Assembly: GCA_038203635.1 (NCBI GenBank)
Contig: JBBRDT010000100.1
Span: 1 to 10,345, forward strand
Length of the DNA: 10,345 bases
Origin: DASRIA01 sp038203635
GTDB lineage: Bacteria; Actinomycetota; Thermoleophilia; Solirubrobacterales; JBBDJG01
Direction of reading: 5' to 3'
The position numbers were made by a program, and so were the translations under genes. Below, one piece after another: positions 4,965 through 10,345 of the stretch. Each line of letters starts with the position of its first letter. The first letter of the stretch is position 1. The notes beneath the pieces were generated by a model. That model saw nothing but the letters and a program-made list of their open reading frames with translations. It was not told the origin of the DNA and ran no database searches.

Positions 4965-6134
4965 ATGACAGAGCGGACGAGTGCGGCGCTCGCTCCCCCC
5001 GACCGGGAATCGCCGGGCGACGCCGACGTCAGCCTCGCCGGCGTGCGCAAGTCCTACGGGGACGTGGTGGCTGTCGACGGCATCGACCTCGAGATCCGCC
5101 GGGGGGAGTTCTTCACGATGCTCGGCCCCTCGGGCTCGGGAAAGACCACCTGCCTGCGCATGATCGCCGGCTTCGAACGCCCCGACGCCGGGACGGTCGA
5201 GCTGGGCGGCGAGGACGTGACCGGCATCCCGCCCAACGAGCGCGACGTGAACACCGTCTTCCAGGATTACGCGCTCTTCCCGCACATGTCCGTCGGCCAG
5301 AACGTGGAGTATGGGCTGAAGGTCAAGAAGCGCCCGGCGCCGGAGCGCCGGGAACGGGTTGCCGAGGCGCTCGCGCTCGTGCGGCTGGAGGGGTACGAGA
5401 AGCGCCGCCCCGCCCAGCTCTCGGGCGGTCAGCGCCAGCGCGTCGCGCTCGCACGGGCGCTCGTCAACCGGCCGCGCGTACTCCTGCTGGACGAGCCACT
5501 CGGTGCGCTCGACCTGAAGCTGCGCCAGCAGCTCCAGGTGGAGCTGAAGCGGATCCAGTCGGAGGTCGGCATCACGTTCATCTACGTGACCCACGACCAG
5601 GACGAGGCCCTGTCGATGAGCGATCGCATTGCCGTCATGGACAAGGGCCGGGTGCTGCAGGTGGGCGCGCCGAACGAGATCTACGACGAGCCGGGCTCGG
5701 ATTTCGTCGCCGGGTTCGTGGGAGTGTCCAACCTGCTCGAGCTCGAGGTGGAGTCGGTCGCGGACGGCGTCGCCCACCTGCGGCTCGGCCCGGATGACGA
5801 GATCCACGCAGCCGCCGCAGGGCAGATCCGCCCCCGGCAAAAGGCACTCGTCACGATCCGGCCCGAGCGGATCGCAATCGTGGAGGGCGGCGCGGCCGCC
5901 CAGACAGGCACGGACTGCCACGCATACGGGACCGTGCGCGAGAGCCTCTACGCGGGTCCGACGACGCGCTTCGTCGTCGAGCTCGACGGCGGCGGCGAGC
6001 TCATGGTCGTGCGCCAGAACGCGCGCACCAGCTTCGAGGACGCCGAGGCCCTGCGGGGCCGCCGGGTGAACCTCGTTTGGGGGCAGGAATACACCCGTGT
6101 CATCAGCACAACAGAGGAGGGACAGACCGAATGA
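4965..6134 (+). CDS. potA: Polyamine-type ABC importer, ATP-binding subunit
   Basis: ATPase that powers uptake of putrescine/spermidine or a similar substrate at the inner face of the membrane. The 389-residue protein has Walker A GPSGSGKTT (54-62), Q-loop Gln100, signature LSGGQRQRV (152-160), Walker B VLLLDEP (172-178) and switch His210, followed by a C-terminal regulatory TOBE-type domain (about 290-380). NTVFQDYALFPHM is typical of the PotA/MalK group. The N-terminus carries about 20 extra residues before the first beta strand. The ATG at 4965 was chosen as it follows a TANNNT hexamer and is the first possible start. The gene overlaps the binding-protein gene by four bases (ATGA). Related ATPases for sulfate, iron or sugars look alike; the next three genes settle the polyamine-type assignment. 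Confidence 0.92.
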   Translation: MTERTSAALAPPDRESPGDADVSLAGVRKSYGDVVAVDGIDLEIRRGEFFTMLGPSGSGKTTCLRMIAGFERPDAGTVELGGEDVTGIPPNERDVNTVFQDYALFPHMSVGQNVEYGLKVKKRPAPERRERVAEALALVRLEGYEKRRPAQLSGGQRQRVALARALVNRPRVLLLDEPLGALDLKLRQQLQVELKRIQSEVGITFIYVTHDQDEALSMSDRIAVMDKGRVLQVGAPNEIYDEPGSDFVAGFVGVSNLLELEVESVADGVAHLRLGPDDEIHAAAAGQIRPRQKALVTIRPERIAIVEGGAAAQTGTDCHAYGTVRESLYAGPTTRFVVELDGGGELMVVRQNARTSFEDAEALRGRRVNLVWGQEYTRVISTTEEGQTE

Positions 6135-7249
6135 AGAGAGTCACGCGCGCCGCCCTGGTCGCGCTGCTGCTCGTCACGTCGGCGTTCGGTGTCGTCGCCT
6201 GTGGCGACGACAACAACGACAGCGGCAGCAGTAGTAGCGCCAAGGGGCCCGACATCAACGCCAAGGGCGAGGGCCAGCTCAACATCGTCAACTGGGAGGG
6301 CTACACGGACCCGTCGTTCGTGAAGGGGTTCGAGCAGGAGACGGGCTGCAAGGTCAACGACACGTTTGCCGGCACCTCGGACGAGATGTTCACGAAGTTC
6401 CGGTCGGGCGGCGGCGGTCAATACGACCTCGCGTCGTTCTCTGGCGACGCCTCCGTGCGCGCGATGAAGTCCGGCGCGGTCGCGGAGCTCGACACGTCGA
6501 AGCTCACGAACTTCGACGACCTCGCCAAGCAGCTTCAATCGCCCTCGTTCAACACCCAGGACGGCAAGAACTACGGCCTGTCGTTCGTGTGGGGAGCGAA
6601 CGTCCTGATCTACAACGCGGACAAGATCAAGGAGAACCTCGACTCCTGGACCGCGCTCTACGACCCGAAGTACAAGGGCAAGATCACGGTCCCGGACAAC
6701 CCGATCCAGATCGCCGACCCGGCGCTGCAGTTCTTCGGGGCGGACGATCCATACGCGATCGACCAGGCCACGCTCGACAAGGTCAAGGACAAGCTCAAGG
6801 AGCAGGGACCGCTCGTGCGCAAGTACTGGGTGCTGTCGACGGACTTCGACGAGCTGTTCAAGTCCGGAGACGCGACGATCGGCGCCGGCTGGCCACTCAT
6901 GACGAATGACCTGCGCAAGGCGGGCCTGAACGTCAAGGAGGTGATCCCCAAGGAGGGCGTCACCGGCTGGTCGGACTCGTGGATGCTCTCGAGCAAGGCC
7001 GAGCACCCGATCTGCGCCTACCAGTACATGAACTACGTGACCAAGCCCGACATCCAGGTCAAGCTCGTCGACGTGACCGGCTACAGCCCGGCCAACAAGA
7101 AGTCGTGTGACCTGCTGGGCGCGGAGCGCTGCAAGGACCTGCACGTCACGGACGACAAGTACTACGACAGCATCAAGTACTGGGCGACGCCCACCGCGCC
7201 CACGAACTACAGGCAGTGGACAGACGCCTGGGCGGAGGTCCGCGGCTGA
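6131..7249 (+). CDS. potD: Polyamine-type ABC importer, substrate-binding lipoprotein
   Basis: Extracellular receptor that captures the substrate and delivers it to the permeases. The 372-residue protein starts with a lipoprotein signal: positively charged MKRVTR, a hydrophobic segment (7-20) and lipobox VVAC with lipidated Cys24, then an acidic/serine-rich linker (25-39). The mature part begins LNIVNWEGY (50-58), the hallmark of PotD/PotF proteins, whose aromatic residues clamp the amine. GWSDSWML (279-286) aligns with the PotD strand carrying the aspartate that binds an amino group, here Asp282. Cys326 and Cys334 are close enough to form a disulfide. The ATG at 6131 overlaps the potA stop and has GGAGG about 10 bases upstream; the upstream extension to 6077 is rejected because it would bury the signal peptide. 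Specificity among putrescine, spermidine and other cations is unresolved. Confidence 0.9.
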   Translation: MKRVTRAALVALLLVTSAFGVVACGDDNNDSGSSSSAKGPDINAKGEGQLNIVNWEGYTDPSFVKGFEQETGCKVNDTFAGTSDEMFTKFRSGGGGQYDLASFSGDASVRAMKSGAVAELDTSKLTNFDDLAKQLQSPSFNTQDGKNYGLSFVWGANVLIYNADKIKENLDSWTALYDPKYKGKITVPDNPIQIADPALQFFGADDPYAIDQATLDKVKDKLKEQGPLVRKYWVLSTDFDELFKSGDATIGAGWPLMTNDLRKAGLNVKEVIPKEGVTGWSDSWMLSSKAEHPICAYQYMNYVTKPDIQVKLVDVTGYSPANKKSCDLLGAERCKDLHVTDDKYYDSIKYWATPTAPTNYRQWTDAWAEVRG

Positions 7250-8133
7250 CGACGCGGGCAATCACTCGGGCGCTCTACGCCCATCCTCGCGGCCGGCTCG
7301 GGCTCCTGCTCGGGCCGGCCGTGTTGTGGCTGCTGGTCTTCTACCTGGTGGCGCTCGCGCTGCTGCTGATGACGTCGTTTTGGCAGCAGGACGTATTCAC
7401 GGCGGAGATGGTCCGCAAATGGACCTTCTCCAACTACGAAAAGCTGTTCACCGGCCAGGACGGCCTATGGCTGCGCGTCTACGGCCGCACGGTGCTGCTG
7501 GCGACGATCGTCACCCTGGCGGACATCGCGCTCGCCTTCCCGCTCGCCTGGCTGATGGCGCGGATCGTGCCGCCGCGATGGCGCACACTGATGTTCCTCG
7601 CCGTGGTGATGCCACTCTGGTCCAGCATCCTCGTGCGCATCTTCGCCTGGCGCACGATCCTCGGCAGCCAGGGCCTGCTGAACGAGTTCCTCACCTCGAC
7701 AGGCATCCTCGGGTCTCCCTCGAGCGCCTTTCTCTACAACGAGCGGGCAGTCGCGATCACGTGGGCCTACGTGTGGCTCCCGTTCATGATCCTGCCGATC
7801 TACACGGCACTCGAGAAGATCCCCGAGTCCTACCTGGAGGCCTCCCGTGATCTCGGGGCCGGCGCGCTCAGGACCTTCCGGCGGGTGATCCTGCCGCTCG
7901 CGCTGCCGGGCGTGGTGGCGGGCTCGATCTTCGTGTTCTCGCTCACCATGGGCGATTTCGTCGCGCCCCAGCTGGTCGGAGGGGGCTCGCAGGTGCTCGG
8001 CGGCGCGGTCAAGGACCGCTTCGGCGTCGCGGCGGACTTCCCGTTCGGCGCCGCGCTCGCGTCGCTCACCCTCGTGACGCTGATCGTGTTCCTAACCATC
8101 ACGCGCCGCACCGGTGCGCTGGAGGACATGTAG
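7216..8133 (+). CDS. potB: Polyamine-type ABC importer, permease subunit 1
   Basis: Membrane subunit that forms half of the translocation pore. Six hydrophobic segments can be placed at about 28-53, 93-115, 124-144, 178-199, 233-255 and 279-296. The EAA coupling loop that docks on the ATPase is EASRDLGAG (208-216), ending in ILPLALPG (225-232). The coordinates give the nearest canonical start, a GTG at 7216 that overlaps potD by 34 bases and has no ribosome-binding site. A CTG at 7246 is arguably better: it is preceded by GGAGGT with a six-base spacer and overlaps the potD stop as CTGA, like the other junctions here. That start would remove ten residues (MDRRLGGGPR). Its product pairs with the next gene as the PotB/PotC heterodimer. 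Confidence 0.88.
   Translation: MDRRLGGGPRLTTRAITRALYAHPRGRLGLLLGPAVLWLLVFYLVALALLLMTSFWQQDVFTAEMVRKWTFSNYEKLFTGQDGLWLRVYGRTVLLATIVTLADIALAFPLAWLMARIVPPRWRTLMFLAVVMPLWSSILVRIFAWRTILGSQGLLNEFLTSTGILGSPSSAFLYNERAVAITWAYVWLPFMILPIYTALEKIPESYLEASRDLGAGALRTFRRVILPLALPGVVAGSIFVFSLTMGDFVAPQLVGGGSQVLGGAVKDRFGVAADFPFGAALASLTLVTLIVFLTITRRTGALEDM
7234..7239 (+). promoter_or_regulatory. Shine-Dalgarno site that points to a CTG start for potB
   Basis: GGAGGT lies inside the last codons of potD, six bases before CTG (7246-7248) and downstream of the GTG at 7216. It can therefore serve only an initiation event at or near 7246. No ATG, GTG or TTG in the potB frame lies at a suitable distance after it. Confidence 0.45.
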
Positions 8134-8954
8134 TGGGAGGCAGCCGCGCCGAGAAGCTGATCTTCGCCAGCACCGGAACGCTCGTGCTGGTGTTCCTCTA
8201 CCTGCCGCTGGCCCTGATCGTGCTGTACGCGTTCAACGAGACGAACATCAACTCGTGGCCGTTCCCGGGATTCTCCACGCGCTGGTTCGACAAGCTTTTC
8301 AATGACCCGGTGCCGAGGGAGGCGGCGTGGCTGTCCGCGAGGATCGCGGTCGCGTCGACCGTGCTCGCGCTGCTGCTCGGGACCAGCATGGCGTTCGCGT
8401 TCGCGCGGCACCGGTTCGTCGGGCGCGAGATCGTGAACTTCGCCGTCACCCTGCCGATCATCCTGCCCGGTGTGATCACCGGCGTCGCGCTCGCGTCGTT
8501 CTTCCTGTTCACGGGCACAGACCTGTCGACCCGCACGGTGATCATCGGCCACACGACGTTCTGCATCGTGCTCGTGTTCAACAATGTGCTCGCGCGCCTG
8601 CGCCGCCTGTCGCCCTCGCTGGAGGAGGCGTCGCGCGACCTCGGGGCCAGCGGGGTGCAGACGTTCCGCTACGTCACGTTCCCGTCGATCCGCACCGCGC
8701 TCGTCGCGGGGGCGCTGCTGTCGCTGGCGCTGTCGTTCGACGAGATCGCGGTCACCTTCTTCCTCGCAGGAGCGGATACCACCACGCTGCCCCTCTGGAT
8801 CCTGGGCGCCTTCCGCAACAGCCAGGCCGTACCGGAGGTCAATGCCGCTGCGACCGTGATCTTGCTGATCTCGCTGCCGATGATCGCGATCGCCGCCTAC
8901 CTGATGCGCGACGAAGGCGCCGCAGCGCCCGCCGGCGGGGGAAAGCGCGCCTAG
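8133..8954 (+). CDS. potC: Polyamine-type ABC importer, permease subunit 2
   Basis: Second pore-forming membrane subunit, 273 residues. Hydrophobic segments are at about 13-33, 70-90, 103-126, 135-152, 187-207 and 237-257. The EAA loop is EEASRDLGASG (164-174) leading to FPSIRTALVAG. SFDEIAVTFFLAG (201-213) is characteristic of PotC-like permeases. The start GTG at 8133 shares one base with the potB stop (TAGTG), and GGAGG lies seven bases upstream, so translation is coupled. The hydrophilic tail is short and rich in Ala and Gly. The stop TAG is part of the CTAG also used by the opposing small gene. Operon order potA-potD-potB-potC is complete, with no gene missing. Confidence 0.91.
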   Translation: MGGSRAEKLIFASTGTLVLVFLYLPLALIVLYAFNETNINSWPFPGFSTRWFDKLFNDPVPREAAWLSARIAVASTVLALLLGTSMAFAFARHRFVGREIVNFAVTLPIILPGVITGVALASFFLFTGTDLSTRTVIIGHTTFCIVLVFNNVLARLRRLSPSLEEASRDLGASGVQTFRYVTFPSIRTALVAGALLSLALSFDEIAVTFFLAGADTTTLPLWILGAFRNSQAVPEVNAAATVILLISLPMIAIAAYLMRDEGAAAPAGGGKRA

Positions 8955-9100
8955 CGGTAGTTCTCGGGCACGAACTCCGAGCGCGGAGCCGCGTATTCGC
9001 ACTCTGTGCAGTGCATCACGGGCTCGTCAGGAAGCTGACCCCCCTCAGGGTCGTCCGGCAGGGGCTCTATGTAGGGGGACATGCAATTTGGACAAAGCAC
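8951..9100 (-). CDS. Small CxxC...CxxC zinc-ribbon protein of unknown function
   Basis: A 49-residue protein with two cysteine pairs, CPNC (3-6) and CTEC (31-34), separated by a proline- and acid-rich stretch (PLPDDPEGG). The arrangement is that of a single zinc ribbon, and the protein is too short to hold another domain. I do not recognise the family and assign no function. The GTG at 9098-9100 is chosen because the cysteine pair follows at once and a TAACCT hexamer lies eight bases upstream; an ATG at 9143-9145 would add 15 residues with no better signal. The stop (TAG, minus) uses the same CTAG as the potC stop on the other strand. Base composition matches the neighbours, and the paired cysteines argue for a real gene rather than an antisense frame. 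Confidence 0.7.
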   Translation of the reverse strand: MLCPNCMSPYIEPLPDDPEGGQLPDEPVMHCTECEYAAPRSEFVPENYR

Positions 9101-9108
9101 GCGGTATG

Positions 9109-9114
9109 AGGTTA
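9109..9114 (-). promoter_or_regulatory. Putative -10 hexamer for the zinc-ribbon gene
   Basis: On the minus strand the sequence reads TAACCT, then eight bases, then GTG. It fits TANNNT and the leaderless spacing seen at three other genes in the window. No Shine-Dalgarno site is present. The 131-bp gap to the divergent hydrolase gene (9101-9231) contains nothing else I can support, apart from a weak GCCGC/GCGGC stem at 9115-9136. Confidence 0.3.
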
Positions 9115-9231
9115 GCCGCAGCGCCCATGTGGCGGCCTGACACATCGTCTATACATGTCCAAGACAAGGATCGGTCGGGCTGGGGAGCTAGATGATCGTG
9201 CCAATGACGGCCGTGCGCTAACGCCATTCAG

Positions 9232-10191
9232 GTGTCGCGAGCCGTAAGACATCCAGGCTTGTTCGATGCCAGCGGCGTGCAGCTCGCAGGCAGGCTGCTC
9301 GACGTGGCCGGCTGCGAGACGTACGTGGTCGACGCGCCCGCTCAATCTCCCTCCTCGCTGCCGCCGATCGTGCTGCTGCACGGCTACGGTGACACCGCCG
9401 ACGCCTGGCGCCGAGTTGTCCCGCCGCTGGCACGCCGGCGTCGCGTGATCGCGATCGACGTGCCGCCCTTCGGGCGCTCGGGCAACCCACCCGAGTGCTT
9501 CGAGGACGACCTGATCGGGTGCTACCACGAGTTCTTTCCCGCGCTGTTCGAGGAGCTCGACGTCGAGACCGCCGCCTTTGTCGGGCATTCACTCGGCGGG
9601 GCGATGGCACTCACCGTCGCCCTCGAGGCGCCGTCGCTCGTGGAACGGCTGGTGCTGGTCGCGCCCGCCGGGCTCGGCGACAACGCGCCCTGGTGGTGGC
9701 ACGCCATCTCGGGTCGATGGATCAATTGGCCGGCCCTGCTGCGCCTGCCGAACCCGGTGGCCCGTCCCGCGGTGAAGGCTGCCCTACAAGGTTTTCTGGA
9801 GGAGCGGCTCGTGCACGACACGCGCGCGATGGGCGAGGTGATCGACCACTTCGTGCACCTGCACGGCGGCCCGCGTGAGCTCAGGCACCTGATCGAGACC
9901 GGCCGCTCCCTGATGGCCGGGTATACCGGTGAGCTGCTCGCGCGCTGCGCGGCGCTCGAGATGCCGGTGCTCGTGCTGTGGGGGAGTGAGGACAGGCTGA
10001 CCCCCGCCGACCACGCAAAGGCGTTTGCCGCGGCCGTGCCGCATGCCGAGGTGCAGATGCTGGAGCACTGCGGCCACTATCCGCAGCTCGAGTTGCCCAC
10101 GCGGGTCACGCGCCTGCTGGACGAGTTTCTCTCCGAGAGCCGCACGCCCGTGCGCGCAGCGCGGAACGGCAGCGCGCGGCGCAAGACCTAG
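9232..10191 (+). CDS. Alpha/beta hydrolase fold protein
   Basis: A 319-residue serine hydrolase of the alpha/beta fold. The catalytic triad is complete: nucleophile Ser120 in GHSLGG, acid Asp254 in LWGSEDRLTP, and His282 in EHCGHYPQLE. The oxyanion-hole motif LLHGYGDT (48-55) precedes them, and a tryptophan-rich cap (about 150-235) follows the nucleophile. This pattern covers esterases, lipases, epoxide hydrolases and C-C bond hydrolases; the sequence does not decide between them. The basic tail (RNGSARRKT) is probably disordered. The start is uncertain: the GTG at 9232 lacks a ribosome-binding site and is preceded by TAACGC seven bases upstream, a poor version of the leaderless pattern, and a shorter form is possible. 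The stop lies 13 bases before the right-hand insertion sequence, so the gene appears intact. Confidence 0.85.
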   Translation: MSRAVRHPGLFDASGVQLAGRLLDVAGCETYVVDAPAQSPSSLPPIVLLHGYGDTADAWRRVVPPLARRRRVIAIDVPPFGRSGNPPECFEDDLIGCYHEFFPALFEELDVETAAFVGHSLGGAMALTVALEAPSLVERLVLVAPAGLGDNAPWWWHAISGRWINWPALLRLPNPVARPAVKAALQGFLEERLVHDTRAMGEVIDHFVHLHGGPRELRHLIETGRSLMAGYTGELLARCAALEMPVLVLWGSEDRLTPADHAKAFAAAVPHAEVQMLEHCGHYPQLELPTRVTRLLDEFLSESRTPVRAARNGSARRKT

Positions 10192-10204
10192 CCGGCAAGC
10201 CGCC

Positions 10205-10229
10205 CGCCTAGATGACCGATTCCGTTTCG
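10205..10229 (+). repeat. Terminal inverted repeat of the right IS copy
   Basis: Read inward on the plus strand, it is CGCCTAGATGA, then CC, then GATTCCGTTTCG. It agrees with the minus-strand repeat at 118-142 at 22 of 25 positions. Imperfect left and right terminal repeats of one element are usual, so the three differences do not require two element types. Confidence 0.75.
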
Positions 10230-10235
10230 ACGGGT

Positions 10236-10345
10236 TCAGTGATCGTAGGCGGTGAGGTGGCGCCCGGGGTCCCCGATCTGCCAGTTGTGCCAGAGGCCGG
10301 CGGCAAGCGCGAGCAGGCGTTGGGCGACGCGGGTGATCAGGCCGG
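10236..10345 (-). CDS. IS982-like transposase, C-terminal fragment (partial)
   Basis: The minus strand encodes the last 35 complete codons before a TGA at 10236-10238, including RVAQRLLALAAGLWHNWQIG and ending HLTAYDH. From memory, actinobacterial IS982-family transposases end in the same way: a leucine/alanine-rich helix, a WHN motif and a terminal AYDH. No catalytic residue lies in this part. The stop is seven bases from the inner edge of the terminal inverted repeat, as expected for an insertion-sequence transposase. It is cut by the window edge, not by a visible mutation. Confidence 0.7.
   Translation of the reverse strand, partial: GLITRVAQRLLALAAGLWHNWQIGDPGRHLTAYDH

Larger units (their letters stand above)
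10205..10345 (-). mobile_element. IS982-like insertion sequence, 3' (transposase-end) part, truncated by window edge
   Basis: The right end of the window enters another insertion-sequence copy through its 3' side. It has a terminal inverted repeat at 10205-10229 and the end of a transposase on the minus strand. Its orientation is the same as the copy at the left edge. The middle of the element is absent from the window, so length, activity and identity between the copies cannot be judged. Confidence 0.75.

Noticed and set aside
5948..7261. A 437-residue open frame on the minus strand
   Set aside because: It is antisense to potA/potD, low in complexity (Val/Leu/Arg/Asp-rich), has no recognisable motif, and is explained by the third-position GC bias of the genuine plus-strand genes.
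7830..9002. A 390-residue minus-strand open frame rich in Arg, Glu, Gln and Gly
   Set aside because: It is antisense to both permease genes, whose EAA loops and membrane segments are clearly real. The composition is typical of a shadow frame.
9187..9196. CTAGATGA near 9188 resembling the IS terminal repeat
   Set aside because: Only about eight bases match, the following GATTCCGTT block is missing, and an 8-mer match can occur by chance.
1..10345. CRISPR array, tRNA, rRNA, toxin-antitoxin, phage or defence genes
   Set aside because: No spaced direct-repeat array, no cloverleaf or rRNA-like sequence, and no protein of these kinds could be recognised on either strand.
1..10345. Window as a complete small circular replicon
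   Set aside because: There is no replication gene or origin, the ends do not overlap, and the flanks on either side of the joined IS would show no target duplication. The ends look like breaks in a repeat.

Overview
The window is about two thirds G+C and densely packed, with many GTG starts, 1-8 base overlaps inside operons, and several start codons that lack a Shine-Dalgarno site but follow a TANNNT-like hexamer. Together with the gene types (a CRIGERS-type thiosulfate sulfurtransferase and IS982-like transposase fragments of the actinobacterial kind), this points to a high-GC actinobacterium. A deep-branching group such as Thermoleophilia is my inference, not something the sequence proves. 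No stretch longer than about 140 bases lacks a gene or a mobile-element end.

Layout. (1) 1-142: the 5' end of an IS982-like insertion sequence. The transposase start is on the minus strand, with a fold-back inverted repeat over its translation start and a terminal inverted repeat at 118-142. (2) 164-2638, plus strand: a tightly overlapping three-gene unit of a PduO-type cobalamin adenosyltransferase, an OsmC-like protein and an aldehyde dehydrogenase. The dehydrogenase carries an in-frame 24-bp tandem duplication close to its catalytic glutamate. (3) 2695-3309, minus strand: nicotinamidase pncA, diverging from a CoA-pyrophosphatase-type Nudix hydrolase at 3331-3906 across only 21 bp. (4) 3985-4827, minus strand: a two-domain thiosulfate sulfurtransferase. 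(5) 4965-8954, plus strand: a complete polyamine-type ABC importer in the order ATPase, lipoprotein binding protein, permease, permease (potA-potD-potB-potC), with overlapping junctions throughout. (6) 8951-9100, minus strand: a small CxxC...CxxC zinc-ribbon protein whose stop codon shares the palindrome CTAG with the stop of the last permease. (7) 9232-10191, plus strand: an alpha/beta hydrolase with an intact Ser-Asp-His triad. (8) 10205-10345: the 3' end of an IS982-like element, with a terminal inverted repeat matching the left one at 22 of 25 positions and the last 35 complete codons of a transposase on the minus strand.

How the parts fit. The importer would bring putrescine, spermidine or a related cation into the cell. 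The aldehyde dehydrogenase is of a type able to oxidise amino-aldehydes or other aldehydes, but it lies in a separate unit with the B12 adenosyltransferase, so a shared pathway is speculative. pncA (NAD salvage) and the Nudix hydrolase (CoA turnover) form a divergent cofactor-housekeeping pair. Strong hairpins lie in the two wider convergent gaps (2648-2682 and 3911-3956).

I do not see a clearly new multi-gene system. The points most worth a second look are the two same-orientation IS ends that bracket the window, the fold-back structure at the transposase start, the aldehyde dehydrogenase duplication, the repeated leaderless-type promoter arrangement, and a possible CTG start for potB.
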